In this document: one piece after another, positions 27,719 through 37,204 of the stretch
How positions within the stretch are numbered: position 1 is the stretch's first letter
Layout of the letters: every line of letters starts with the position of its first letter
Source: Akkermansia muciniphila
GTDB lineage: Bacteria; Verrucomicrobiota; Verrucomicrobiia; Opitutales; Opitutaceae
Reading direction: 5' to 3'
Assembly: GCA_945888375.1 (NCBI GenBank)
Contig: CAMCZZ010000001.1
Span: 124,001 to 188,000 of the forward strand
Length of the DNA: 64,000 nucleotides
Notes under the pieces: generated by a model
Told to the model about the DNA's origin: nothing
The model's input: only the letters and a program-made list of their open reading frames with translations
Databases searched by the model: none
Position numbers and translations under genes: made by a program

Positions 27719-27754
27719 TTGAATCCGTGTTTATGTGTGTTCAACCGCGGTTCA
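27719..27754 (+). repeat. AATCCGTGTTTATGTGTGTTCA-type intergenic repeat
   Basis: This stretch contains AATCCGTGTTTATGTGTG followed by TTCAACCGCGGTTC. It resembles the right arms of the CACGGAT inverted repeats at 13082 and 17542; here no left arm was seen, so it may be a degenerate half. Confidence 0.4.
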
Positions 27755-27847
27755 TTCATTCCCTTAATTGGTAATATCTAAAACCCAAGGGTAGCCGGTA
27801 TAGGGGAGGATTTAATTTTGCACTTCTGTTGATGGGGGCGGGTCTTC

Positions 27848-29737
27848 ATGCAAGAGCGGTCTTTTATGCGCTCCTTTCCCTTTCACGATCGCCGCCTATG
27901 GTTACTGGCTGCGTCTTGCCTCCTAGTGCTGGTTTTGGGGCGGTGGGCGCTTCCGGTTGATTGGGCTTTGCGGGCGGTCATTGAAGGCGGCTATTGGTTC
28001 ACTTTTTTTACTTTTGGCTTATGGGTTTGGGTGGCTTGGGAGTGGGTGGCCGAGGCCGGCCCGAGGTTTAGCCTGCGGCGGGGGCTGCCTTTGGCGCCGA
28101 TGGCTTTAGTGTTTTGCGTAGGGATGGTGTGGCAGGCTCAGGAAACCCATGGGTTTAAGATTTTGGCGGATGAATCCCTGCTTTTGGGCACTTCGCAGGG
28201 TTTGCACATGGATCGTCAAGTTGGCTATCCCGTGCGGGCCACGGATGTGCAGGGGCCGTTTCAAATTCTTCAGGCGGTGCTCGATAAACGCCCGTTTTTC
28301 TACCCCTTCCTTGTCTCGCTGGTTCACGATTTAACGGGTTACAGATCAACTAACCCCTTTTGGTTAAATACCTTACTTGGTTTTGTTTTCCTGGGCGCGC
28401 TCTATGCAGTGGGCATCAAGGCTGGAGGGAGCAAGGCGGGCGGGGTATTGCTGGTTTTGCTGGCGGGCGGTTTACCTTTGCTGGCCCAGCAGGCTACGGG
28501 CGGGGGCTTCGAATTATTGAATCTGACTTTGGCCACCGCTTGGTGGTGGTTGGTCATAAGATACTTGGAACGTCCGGATGACCGTAGTCAGGACGCCTTG
28601 GTTTTGACTTCGGTGCTACTGGCCTCGACTCGTTATGAATCGGTCTTATTTCTGGTGCCGACGGCCTTGGTGGTGGGTTTGGCTTGGTGGCGGCAGGGGC
28701 GGGTGCTCTTTCGTTGGCCGACGTGGGTGGCGCCGTTTCTACTTTTGCCGATGTTTTGGCTGAATCGGGCTTTTTCGGCCAATAACAGCCTTTGGGAGAT
28801 GCAGAGCTTGGGGGCGGATACGCCCTTTGCTTTAAAATACTTTGCTCCGAATTTAGGACACGCCTTGGCCTATTTTTTTAGTTTTGACGGCTATCAACCA
28901 AATTCCCCGTTTCTTGCCTTTTTGGGGCTCTTCGCCCTGCTGGGTTTTGTGCTTTGGGGTCAACGGGTTCTGCGTGCCGGTCGTTCTGCGGACGGGACCG
29001 AGCTAGGGCTGGTAATCGGGGCCTTGGCTCCCATGGCGGTGACTGGATTGATGATGGTGTATTTCTGGGGGCAGTTTGACCATGTGGTGATTCATCGCCT
29101 GAGTTTGCCCACCCAGTTGCTTATGCTGGTGTCAATTGCGGCGGTGGCTGGTCGAGTGCTAAAGTTGCCGTCGAGCGGGTGGAACTGGTTGCTTGCTTCC
29201 GCGGTTATCTCAATGGCCTGCTGGAGTTTGCCGGTTATGGCCAAGAACGCCTACGGACGTGATTATTCGCCGGGGGTGGCGATGGCTTGGCGCCGCGAAT
29301 TTTTGGCCCAGCGCCCGGAGCGTGATTTTCTTATGCTCGATCGGGATTCGACTTTTTGGATTACCGAGCGAGTGGCGGCCACTCCAGTCCAGCAAGCGGT
29401 GGAGCGAAAGACCGGGCTGATTTTTCATCTGCGAAATCACAGTTTTTCGTCGATGTATGTGTTTCAGACTTTCGATGTGAACCCGGAAACCGGGGCGCTT
29501 AAAATCCTGCCGGAAGATGATTTGGGGCCGGATTTTGAGTTGGAGCCCCTGGCCGAAAAAAGAGTGCATACTCTTCGCCTGGAGCGTTTTAGCCGGGTAG
29601 TCTCTATTCGGGAAGGCGCCGCGGTCGTCAGGCGGCAGGATTTTATTCAACCGGTGTCCCAAGGCATCATGAAGCCGGGTGAACAAGAGGCGGCCAAGCG
29701 CGCTTACCTCGATCGTTGGGTCAAGGAATTGCCGTGA
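27848..29737 (+). CDS. Multi-pass membrane protein, GT-C glycosyltransferase-like, first of a paralog pair
   Basis: 629 residues with about ten or more hydrophobic segments and a soluble C-terminal part. After the first helices comes KILADESLLLGTSQGLHMDRQVG, where an Asp/Glu in the first periplasmic loop fits GT-C enzymes such as the PMT/ArnT type. LDKRPFFYPFLVSLVHDLTGYRSTNPFWLN follows. The next gene is a diverged paralog sharing these motifs. The first ATG (27848) is used; another at residue 7 is possible. Predicted to transfer a sugar from a lipid carrier on the periplasmic face. The substrate is unknown. Confidence 0.7.
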   Translation: MQERSFMRSFPFHDRRLWLLAASCLLVLVLGRWALPVDWALRAVIEGGYWFTFFTFGLWVWVAWEWVAEAGPRFSLRRGLPLAPMALVFCVGMVWQAQETHGFKILADESLLLGTSQGLHMDRQVGYPVRATDVQGPFQILQAVLDKRPFFYPFLVSLVHDLTGYRSTNPFWLNTLLGFVFLGALYAVGIKAGGSKAGGVLLVLLAGGLPLLAQQATGGGFELLNLTLATAWWWLVIRYLERPDDRSQDALVLTSVLLASTRYESVLFLVPTALVVGLAWWRQGRVLFRWPTWVAPFLLLPMFWLNRAFSANNSLWEMQSLGADTPFALKYFAPNLGHALAYFFSFDGYQPNSPFLAFLGLFALLGFVLWGQRVLRAGRSADGTELGLVIGALAPMAVTGLMMVYFWGQFDHVVIHRLSLPTQLLMLVSIAAVAGRVLKLPSSGWNWLLASAVISMACWSLPVMAKNAYGRDYSPGVAMAWRREFLAQRPERDFLMLDRDSTFWITERVAATPVQQAVERKTGLIFHLRNHSFSSMYVFQTFDVNPETGALKILPEDDLGPDFELEPLAEKRVHTLRLERFSRVVSIREGAAVVRRQDFIQPVSQGIMKPGEQEAAKRAYLDRWVKELP

Positions 29738-31569
29738 GTGGAGAAAGGCAGACGGCTTCAGGCGGTGGTGGGGGGCGAGAGCTTGGGCGGGATCGTGAAG
29801 CGGTCGCGCGGCTGGTGCTTTTTTCGTTGATTGGCGTTCTGGCTATCTTAATCGGATTTAAGATTTTAAGTGCTAAAACCGCCGGCGAATTGATCAAGGC
29901 GTGGGGTTACTATGTGATTGCCGGGACGTTTGGCTGGTGGGTGGTCGTGGGCGTAAAATCCATCGCCTGCTCGGGCTGGCGTCCGGGCTTTGGCAAACCG
30001 TCGGAGGGCTGGCAGATGGCGGGGCTGATTTTAGCCCTGACGGGGGTTGCGGTGATTACCACGCCCTACGCTTACAAAATTCTTTTTGATGAGGCGGTGA
30101 TTCAATCGACCGCTTGGAACATGCACATGGAGCGTGAGATTGGTGCCCTTGGCCGGGCCTATGAGGTGGAGGGTTTACTGCGTTCCTTGCAGACCTACCT
30201 GGATAAGCGGCCCTATTTTTTCCCGTTTCTGGTTTCGCTGGTGCATGATGTGACTGGTTACCGGGCGTTGAACGCCCATCTGCTTAACACCGCCTTGATG
30301 CCGGTGTGCCTGGGGTTGATGTATGTTTTGGGTCGGCGTCTGGCGGGGCACCGGGCTGGTTTGGTCGCCTTGGCTTCGCTGGGCGGGTTTTCGCTTTTGG
30401 CGGTGAATGCCACCGGGGCGGGGCTGGAGATGCTGAACCTCGTTATGATCCTGATGGCGATGTGGGCCGCCGCCCGCTATCTGGAGGCGCCTGATGATCG
30501 GCGGCTGGGGTTTTTCCTGCTGACGGTGATCTTGCTGGCGGGGACTCGTTATGAATCGAGTTTATATGTGGTTTGCGGGGCGGGGGTGGTGGTGGCTGGC
30601 TGGTGGCGGGAACGGCGGATACGGCTGCCGTTGGTGGCGATTGTCGCTCCGCTCCTGCTTGTCCCCTGTGCATTGCATAATACCTATCTTTCTGGCACGC
30701 CTGTGCTTTGGGAGCTGCGAGATGGTTATGAGGTGCGTTTTTCCTATGATTACCTGGTCGCCAATCTGGCTTTTGCCCGGGAGTATTTTTTCAACCTCGG
30801 GCCTGGTATTGCCAATTCCATCTGGCTGACGGTGGCGGGGGGCGGGTCGGTCCTGGCTTTGCTCGGGCGGGCGGTGAGTCGGCGGCGTGAGCGGCTTGCG
30901 TTTTCCGGCACCCGTCTGGCGATTTTCTTAATCGGACTAGGGGTTTTGGGTAATCTGGCTCTATTAATGGCTTACTACTGGGGGGATCTGAGCGATCCGG
31001 TGGTTTCCAGGTTGAGTCTGCCTTTCCAGGCCTTGCTGGCGCTCGCGATCGCCGCGGCCCTGGGCATGGTCCCGGTGGCTTGGCAAACCCGGGCGGCCAG
31101 CGGGGCCTTGGCGGCGGCGCTGGCGTGTTATTTGGCGTTCGGTCTGCCGGTGAATTGGCGGCTCACTGCGCTCAACACCACGGAGACCGCGCAGCGTTGG
31201 GAAGAGCGGGTGGTGGCGGCGCGAGGGCCGGCCACGCGTCTGGTGCTGACGGATAAGAGCCCGCTCTCTTGGTTTGTGCGCGGGGTGGGATCGACCACCA
31301 TCGAGCGAGGGCTTCTGCGCAAAGACGCGCTGGCCTTTCATCTGCGGCATCACAGCTACGAGGAGATTCTGGTCACGCAGACCTTGGTGCCGACCTCGGC
31401 CGACGGAGATTTGCGGGTCGCGCGGGCGGATGTGTTGCCCCCGGAGTTTGTGCTGGAGCCTATTGCGGAGCGGCGGATCGGCTCGCGTTTGCAACGCATC
31501 TCGCTCTTGCGTGAGATCAAGGTCGACGTCCCCGCGGCTCTCGCGGTTTCCTCTGTCCCCGCGCTATGA
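29734..31569 (+). CDS. Multi-pass membrane protein, GT-C glycosyltransferase-like, second of a paralog pair
   Basis: 611 residues from GTG 29734, which overlaps the previous stop (GTGA). It shares with its neighbour a first-loop acidic motif (KILFDEAVIQSTAWNMHMEREIG), the LDKRPYFFPFLVSLVHDVTGYRALNAHLLN block, and a C-terminal LAFHLRHHSYEEILVTQTL equivalent. Overall identity is clearly partial, so the duplication is old. The stop overlaps the next gene's ATG (ATGA), so these genes are translated as one unit. The function is presumably in assembling surface glycans; the substrate is unknown. Confidence 0.7.
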   Translation: MSGERQTASGGGGGRELGRDREAVARLVLFSLIGVLAILIGFKILSAKTAGELIKAWGYYVIAGTFGWWVVVGVKSIACSGWRPGFGKPSEGWQMAGLILALTGVAVITTPYAYKILFDEAVIQSTAWNMHMEREIGALGRAYEVEGLLRSLQTYLDKRPYFFPFLVSLVHDVTGYRALNAHLLNTALMPVCLGLMYVLGRRLAGHRAGLVALASLGGFSLLAVNATGAGLEMLNLVMILMAMWAAARYLEAPDDRRLGFFLLTVILLAGTRYESSLYVVCGAGVVVAGWWRERRIRLPLVAIVAPLLLVPCALHNTYLSGTPVLWELRDGYEVRFSYDYLVANLAFAREYFFNLGPGIANSIWLTVAGGGSVLALLGRAVSRRRERLAFSGTRLAIFLIGLGVLGNLALLMAYYWGDLSDPVVSRLSLPFQALLALAIAAALGMVPVAWQTRAASGALAAALACYLAFGLPVNWRLTALNTTETAQRWEERVVAARGPATRLVLTDKSPLSWFVRGVGSTTIERGLLRKDALAFHLRHHSYEEILVTQTLVPTSADGDLRVARADVLPPEFVLEPIAERRIGSRLQRISLLREIKVDVPAALAVSSVPAL

Positions 31570-33059
31570 CCGAGCCTGATTTGCCACCCGCCCCGCCCGC
31601 CCCGGCTTCGGACGCTTTGCGTGAGCACTTCGATTTTGTGGCCGGCCATGATGGCGTCGCGCGGCGCGCCCAGCGCGGCTTCCATGCTCAGGTATGCGCG
31701 CATCTGCGCCACCAGATACCCGAGGGTGAGAGCGTCCTGGAAGTGGGTTGCGGGGCGGGGGATCTGCTTGCGGCGCTGCGGCCCTCGCGGGGTCTGGGGC
31801 TGGATTTCAGCCCACAGATGATTGCCAAGGCGGCGGAGCGTCATGCGGGCCGGCGGGAGTTGGAGTTCCGCGTCGCGCGGGCCGGGGATTTTTTAGGCGG
31901 TGAGGTTTTTGACCACATCGTGCTGGATTACCTCACCGGTTATCTGGCGGACATTCAGGGGGTCTTCGAGCGCTTGCACCGCTGCGCCCATGCCCGCACC
32001 CGGCTGCACCTCACCTCGCTCAACACCCTTTGGCAGCCGGTTCTGCGTCTGGCGGTCCGCACGGGGCGGGTCATGCCCCAGCCGGCCAGCGCCTGGCTGG
32101 CGGATGGGGACTTGGTCAACCTGCTGGAGCTGGCCGGCTGGGAGGTGGTGCGTTTCGAGCGGCAACAATTACTGCCTTGGAACATCCCCGGGCTCGCGCC
32201 GTTTTTGAATCGTTTTGCGGTGCGGCTGCCCTTGCTGCGGCATCTCGGCATCACCTTGTGCCTCACCGCCCGGCCACGGAGGTCTCCGGCGCCGCCGGCC
32301 GGTCTGACCTGTTCCGTGATCGTGCCGGCGCGAAACGAGGCGGGTAACATCCGTCCGGCCCTGGAGCGTATCCCCGTGCTCGGGGCGGGCACGGAGGTGA
32401 TCTTCGTTGAAGGCAACAGCAAGGACGACACCTGGGAGACCATCCAGCGCGAGGTGGCGGCCTATGCGGGGCCATTGAAGATCCGCGTGCTCAAGCAGCC
32501 CGGCAAAGGCAAGTGGGACGCGGTGTTCACCGGGTTCGCGGCCGCCACGGGCGACGTTCTGGTGATCCAGGACGCGGATCTGACTGCGCCGCCCGAGGAT
32601 CTACCCCGCTTTTTCGCCGCCCTGGAGTCGGGCGCGGCCGAGTTCGCCAACGGCAGCCGGCTGGTTTACCCGATGGAGAGCGAGGCGATGCGTTTCTTGA
32701 ATCTGCTGGGCAACAAATTCTTTGCCGTGGCGCTTTCCTTCGTCCTGGGCCAGCCGGTCAAGGACAGCTTGTGCGGCACCAAAATGTTGCTCCGTTCCGA
32801 CTACGTGCGGGTGCTGCGCCGCATCCAGCCTTTCGGCGCTTTTGATCCCTTTGGCGACTTCAACCTGCTTTTTGGAGCGGCCCTGCTCGGTTTGAAGATC
32901 CGGGACGTGCCGGTGCGCTACAAGGATCGCACCTATGGCGAGACCAACATCTCCCGTTTCCGCCACGGCTGGATATTGCTGCGGATGACGTGGTTCGGCG
33001 TGCGCAAGCTGCGTTGCTTTCCCCAGCCCGGCCGGGTCGCCAAGGGGGTGGGGGAATGA
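31566..33059 (+). CDS. Fusion of a SAM methyltransferase and a family-2 glycosyltransferase
   Basis: 497 residues. The N-terminal half (about 20-235) is a class I methyltransferase with SVLEVGCGAGDLLAALRPSRGLGLDFS (motif I) and FDHIVLDYLTGYL. The C-terminal half (about 248-497) is a GT2 domain: CSVIVPARNEAGNIRPALERI, then DVLVIQDADLTAPPEDLPRF with the DxD, then ANGSRLVYPME and KDSLCGTKMLLRSDY. No membrane helices are evident, so it acts at the cytoplasmic face. It overlaps the genes on both sides by ATGA. The two activities probably act on one lipid-linked glycan, but this is inference. Confidence 0.9.
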   Translation: MTEPDLPPAPPAPASDALREHFDFVAGHDGVARRAQRGFHAQVCAHLRHQIPEGESVLEVGCGAGDLLAALRPSRGLGLDFSPQMIAKAAERHAGRRELEFRVARAGDFLGGEVFDHIVLDYLTGYLADIQGVFERLHRCAHARTRLHLTSLNTLWQPVLRLAVRTGRVMPQPASAWLADGDLVNLLELAGWEVVRFERQQLLPWNIPGLAPFLNRFAVRLPLLRHLGITLCLTARPRRSPAPPAGLTCSVIVPARNEAGNIRPALERIPVLGAGTEVIFVEGNSKDDTWETIQREVAAYAGPLKIRVLKQPGKGKWDAVFTGFAAATGDVLVIQDADLTAPPEDLPRFFAALESGAAEFANGSRLVYPMESEAMRFLNLLGNKFFAVALSFVLGQPVKDSLCGTKMLLRSDYVRVLRRIQPFGAFDPFGDFNLLFGAALLGLKIRDVPVRYKDRTYGETNISRFRHGWILLRMTWFGVRKLRCFPQPGRVAKGVGE

Positions 33060-34330
33060 ATGCGGCAGCGAAGCAGCCTGCCTGGCTCTGGCCGACGGCG
33101 AGCGCGGGGCTGGTGCTCGCCCTGCTCTGCGCCTGCGTGTTGCACGAGCCGCTTTGGCTGGGTCTGGGGGTGTTTCACCTCAAGCCCTACTTCGCCGACT
33201 GGTTTGCGGTGCTGGCGGCGAGCGATGCGCGGGCGGCGGGGGCGGACCCGTATGCGGTCCCCAATTTTTTCGACCCCTTCGGCCGGCCGCACATTTATGG
33301 CCCTTGGTGGCTCGAGCTCTCTGCGCTGGGGCTCACGCGCGCGCACAATTTTGCCTCGGGCCTGACGTTGTCCCTCGCCGCCCTGCTAGCCGGGGCGTGG
33401 CTGCTCCGGCCCCGGGGGCCGGGGGCGGCGCTGGTGGCGGCGGCGGTGCTCGCTACCCCGGGGTTTCTTCTCGCTTATGAGCGGGCCAACAACGACCTCG
33501 CGATCGTGCTGCTGCTGGCCCTGGCGGGCTGGGCGGCCGGAAGGGGTAGCCGGGCGGGCCGTATCCTCGCCCTAGCGGGGTTGCTCTTTGCCGCCGGCCT
33601 CAAAATCTACCCGGTGGCAGCGGCGGGTTTGTTGCTCGCTGGTCGTCCGGCGGGTCGCGGGCGGGATGCCTGTTGGCTGGGGTTGGCGGCGATTGGGTTC
33701 GGCGCCATCGCGTGGTTATATGCGCCCGAGTTTCAGCGGGCAGTGGGGCTGGTGCCCCGCCTGGACATCGCGCAGGCCTACGGTCTGCCCGTCATCCCAT
33801 ATCTCTGGGATAATCCGGGTATGTTGCGTGGTTGGCTGGTGGCCGGGCTGCTCCCGGGGCTGGGTTTTTGGGCGTGGCGCGCCTGGCGGGGCCGGCGAGT
33901 GCCGGCGGGCGGAGCGGAGCCGATGGCGGAGGGCTGGTTGCTGGCCGGCGCCGGGGTGTGGTTCCTCTGTTATGCGGTGAATACAAATTTTGGCTACCGC
34001 AGCGTCCTCCTGCTCTTGCCGGCGGCGGCTTGGCTGCGGTGGGCGCAGGGTCCGGCGGGGCCGGGCCGGACGCAGGCGCGGTGGGCGTTGGGCGGCTTGC
34101 TCGTCACCCTCTGGCTGGCGGTTTTTCATCCCGCGATGATGGTGATTTCGAGTCTCGCCACTCTCCGGGTCTGCGCCTGGACCCTGGGCTTGGAAAACGG
34201 CTTGGTGCTGGGCTTAACCCTTTATCTTGCGTGGGAGGTCGCGCGCTGGTTGCAGGCGCGTTGGCAGGCTTACGGCGTGCCTGCTTCCGGATCTAGCGCG
34301 GTGGTCAACTCGGCGGCGTTCACCTCGTAG
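33056..34330 (+). CDS. Multi-pass membrane protein, GT87-like glycosyltransferase
   Basis: 424 residues from ATG 33056, overlapping the preceding stop. At least nine hydrophobic helices. After the first helix comes YFADWFAVLAASDARAAGADPYAVPNFFDPFGRPHIYGPWWLEL, whose DPY and YGP motifs with an early acidic residue are typical of GT87-type mannosyltransferases. LAYERANNDLAIVLLL lies in the middle. Its last 61 bases overlap the convergent gene on the other strand. Predicted periplasmic transfer of a sugar from a polyprenyl-phosphate donor; the donor is not known. Confidence 0.75.
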   Translation: MNAAAKQPAWLWPTASAGLVLALLCACVLHEPLWLGLGVFHLKPYFADWFAVLAASDARAAGADPYAVPNFFDPFGRPHIYGPWWLELSALGLTRAHNFASGLTLSLAALLAGAWLLRPRGPGAALVAAAVLATPGFLLAYERANNDLAIVLLLALAGWAAGRGSRAGRILALAGLLFAAGLKIYPVAAAGLLLAGRPAGRGRDACWLGLAAIGFGAIAWLYAPEFQRAVGLVPRLDIAQAYGLPVIPYLWDNPGMLRGWLVAGLLPGLGFWAWRAWRGRRVPAGGAEPMAEGWLLAGAGVWFLCYAVNTNFGYRSVLLLLPAAAWLRWAQGPAGPGRTQARWALGGLLVTLWLAVFHPAMMVISSLATLRVCAWTLGLENGLVLGLTLYLAWEVARWLQARWQAYGVPASGSSAVVNSAAFTS

Positions 34331-36291
34331 ATGAACCAAGTGTGAGCCACCTGGGCATCGGCCGGGCGGGCGCGCAAGAAGTGCAAAAGGCGCCCGAAGC
34401 GCAGTTGATCAAAGTCGGTAAACAATTCGGCCAGCGCGCTGGTGGAAAGGGCTTCGCCATCCGGGCCGGTGGCGGCTCCGGCGCGGTTGGAGCCGGTAAG
34501 CCAGGCCCTCAGTTTTTGGTAACGCGCTTCGTAGGCGGGGCTCCAGGGGCCGCGCACCCGGCTGTAAACGCGCTGCCAGGGGGTCGCGCCGATGGCGTAG
34601 CGGCCGGGCCGGAGCGCGGCGGGTTGAACCGGCCGGCCGGCTCCCGGCGGGGCGGGTTCGGCGATGCGCTGGGCTTGGATATCGTAGGCCGTGGGGTCGT
34701 CAGTGCCGAAGTAGGCGAGCAGGAGGGGGGCCCGCGAGGGGTTTGCCCGCAGCCAGTCGGCGAGGGCGGGGAGGTTTTGGCCCCAGTCAAGCGAGCTATC
34801 GACGAGGTAGCGGTGTCCGCCCTCGGGGCCCCCGGCCAGCCGGTTGAAGTAGGCCAGATAATGGGGACGGATCGCGAGCGACGAAACGAGATGGAAACCG
34901 AGCAGGGTAAAGACCAGCCCGAGACGGAGTCTTCTCCCGGTCTGGCCGGCCGGGGCGCAGGTGGCACCTGCAAGGATGGCGCCGAGGGCGTAGCAGGGCA
35001 GCAGGTGGCGGTGACCGATGTTCAGGCCTGAGGCGATGGCGAAGCCGGCGTAAACGCCCAACCCGATCGCGAGCGGCAGGCAGCGGTAGAGGTGACGCCG
35101 TCCACGTGTGCGGCGCAGGGCGGTGAGTAGCCCGGCGCCAGCTATCAGATGGAGCGCGAGTTCGGCGGGGGTGCTTTTTAAAAGATAGGCTACCGGAAAA
35201 AAAGCGGGCCAGCCGTCGCCGCGCCAGTCGCCCGCGAAATAGGCGAAGCGAAAGCGGCTGTGGCGTTCCACAAACGCGAGTCCGTAAAGCCAGGCTTCGG
35301 GCAGGACGCGTTGGGCGGTGGCGAGGCGCACGAAGTTTTGCACCACGCCGGGCCGGAGATCCGCGGTGTGGCCGGGGAGGAGGCTGCCGTCGGCCATGAG
35401 GTGCTCGATGCCGCGCGGCGTGCTCATCAGCACGTCGTCCCAAGGTTTGATAAAGCGGGCGGCAGGGTCGGCATCGCGGGGGGCGGCGGAGTAGCGGAAG
35501 CCGTAGGCGGCCCAGACCAAGGCCCAGGCGAGCAGGGCGGCGGCGAGGCTGCCGGCGAGGAGGGCGGGCAGGCGGCGGGCGCCGCGCAGGCGCCGGCCGT
35601 AAACCGGTAAAACGGCGGGGTGAAGCAGGCGGGAGGCGAGTAGGACAGACGCGATCAGCGGCAAGAGCACCGCCGAGTATTTGGCAAGGGCTAGGCCGGC
35701 GGCGGCGATCCCGGCGGCGGCGATGCGCGCGGTGCTCACGCGGTGGCAAAGGCGCCAATATGCGAGCAGGGCCGCGGTGTAGCCGAGGGCGCCGGCGGTG
35801 TCGGACGTCGCGAGGCCAGCGTGGGCCAGCAGGGTGGGGCTGAGGGCGGCGAGCAGTCCGGAAGCAAGGCCGCCGGCGGTGCCAAAGAGCGACCAGGACC
35901 AAAGTGTGATCACCAGCACTAGGGCGCCGCCCAGCACCGCGATCATAATGCGGGCGCGGGCGAGGACGGCCGCGGGGTCGTTGCCCAGACGATGCAGGAT
36001 TTGATCCCCGAGGGACCACACATCGGCTTCAAGGTAGGCCGGTTGGCGGGCCGGCGGTGGATGAAAAGCCGAGTCGGCGATCAGGGGCAGGGCCAACCAC
36101 GATTGGGGAAGCAGGCCGTTTTCCGGTTGGAGGCGGAAATCGTGTTCCCGCCAGTAGGCGACGCCGGCGGCGACGTGGGCGGGCTCGTCAAAAGCACAGG
36201 AGAAATGCCGGGAAACCGAGGCCGCCAGCCATAGGTGAAGGGTGGCGAGGAGGAGCGCCGCGAGGAGGCGAAAAGGGCGGGGCTTGGGCAT
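34270..36291 (-). CDS. Multi-pass membrane protein, GT-C (PMT/ArnT-like) glycosyltransferase
   Basis: 673 residues from ATG 36291. The start was chosen at MPKPRPFRLLAALLLATLHL, where the first helix begins; an upstream extension is proline-rich and unlikely. FSCAFDEPAHVAAGVAYWREHDFRLQPENG carries the acidic pair of the first periplasmic loop as in PMT_2/ArnT proteins. The soluble C-terminal region ends in a TWFIYEVNAAELTTALD strand. It points against the upstream locus and its 3' end overlaps the 33056 gene by 61 bases. It is predicted to glycosylate lipid or protein in the periplasm. Confidence 0.75.
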   Translation of the reverse strand: MPKPRPFRLLAALLLATLHLWLAASVSRHFSCAFDEPAHVAAGVAYWREHDFRLQPENGLLPQSWLALPLIADSAFHPPPARQPAYLEADVWSLGDQILHRLGNDPAAVLARARIMIAVLGGALVLVITLWSWSLFGTAGGLASGLLAALSPTLLAHAGLATSDTAGALGYTAALLAYWRLCHRVSTARIAAAGIAAAGLALAKYSAVLLPLIASVLLASRLLHPAVLPVYGRRLRGARRLPALLAGSLAAALLAWALVWAAYGFRYSAAPRDADPAARFIKPWDDVLMSTPRGIEHLMADGSLLPGHTADLRPGVVQNFVRLATAQRVLPEAWLYGLAFVERHSRFRFAYFAGDWRGDGWPAFFPVAYLLKSTPAELALHLIAGAGLLTALRRTRGRRHLYRCLPLAIGLGVYAGFAIASGLNIGHRHLLPCYALGAILAGATCAPAGQTGRRLRLGLVFTLLGFHLVSSLAIRPHYLAYFNRLAGGPEGGHRYLVDSSLDWGQNLPALADWLRANPSRAPLLLAYFGTDDPTAYDIQAQRIAEPAPPGAGRPVQPAALRPGRYAIGATPWQRVYSRVRGPWSPAYEARYQKLRAWLTGSNRAGAATGPDGEALSTSALAELFTDFDQLRFGRLLHFLRARPADAQVAHTWFIYEVNAAELTTALDPEAGTP

Positions 36292-36454
36292 GGGCGGAGG
36301 TGGCGGGCGAACCTGCTCCGGATTGTGTCCATGGCGAGTTGCCCTTCGCCAGTCTTGAATCAAGCACGCGCAGGGACGGACCGGCTTTCAGGGGCGAAGT
36401 GGTTTCGACGTCGACGCCCGCTGGCCGGCGCGGCTTGGTGGAGGAGCCAAAACC

Positions 36455-37204
36455 ATGAATGCCGCCGAGTATGCCAATTTAGAACGCATCGAGGCCGCGC
36501 ATTGGTATTACTCCGGCAAACGGGAGCTGGTCGCGCGTTGGATCGCGCGGGCGCGGCCGGCGCGGGCGGGCCGGGTCGACCGGCTGCTGGACTGCGGGGC
36601 GGGCACGGGTTTGTTCGCGCAGGAAATGGCCAGGCTTTTCGACACCTGGGTGCTCGACGATCACGAGGAGTCGCTGCGTTTGCTGCGGGCTAAATTTTCC
36701 TCCGACCGGGTGCTCAGTCTGGCGGGTGACCGCGTGCCGCTGGCGGACGCCTCCCTCGAAGTGGTGACGGCGCTGGACGTGCTCGAGCACACGGCGGACG
36801 ACGCGGCGGTGGCGCGGGGCTTTCATCGCCTGCTGGTGCCGGGCGGGTTGGCGGTGGTCACGGTGCCGGCGAGCATGGCGCTGTGGAGCGATTGGGACGT
36901 GGGGCTGCATCATTTCCGGCGCTACCACCGCGCCCAGTTGCGCGCGCTTTTCCCGCCCGAGCAGTGGGAAATTATTTACCTCAACTACACCAATGTGCCG
37001 GCCTATCCGGCGGTGTGGCTGTTGCGGCGCTGGCGGAGTTGGTTCCCGGCAGCGGCGACTGCGCCGGGCGCGGAGCGGGCGGAGGACCGGATCCCGGCAC
37101 CGTGGTTGAACGGGTGGCTGCGGCGGATTTTCGTCGCGATGGCCTTCTGGCCGGTGCCCTTTCCCTTTGGCGTCAGTCTGCTGCTGGTCGCGCGCCGGCG
37201 GTGA
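36455..37204 (+). CDS. Class I SAM-dependent methyltransferase
   Basis: 249 residues. N-terminal HWYYSGKRELVARWIARARP, motif I LLDCGAGTGLFAQEMARLF, acidic loop LDDHEESL, motif DASLEVVTALDVLEHTADDAAVARGFHRLLVPGGLAVVTVP, and a C-terminal amphipathic hydrophobic region. This matches the Methyltransf_11/25 type seen in polysaccharide loci, where the target is a sugar or polyprenyl-linked intermediate. The 3' end overlaps the convergent gene at 37173 by 32 bases. Confidence 0.9.
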   Translation: MNAAEYANLERIEAAHWYYSGKRELVARWIARARPARAGRVDRLLDCGAGTGLFAQEMARLFDTWVLDDHEESLRLLRAKFSSDRVLSLAGDRVPLADASLEVVTALDVLEHTADDAAVARGFHRLLVPGGLAVVTVPASMALWSDWDVGLHHFRRYHRAQLRALFPPEQWEIIYLNYTNVPAYPAVWLLRRWRSWFPAAATAPGAERAEDRIPAPWLNGWLRRIFVAMAFWPVPFPFGVSLLLVARRR

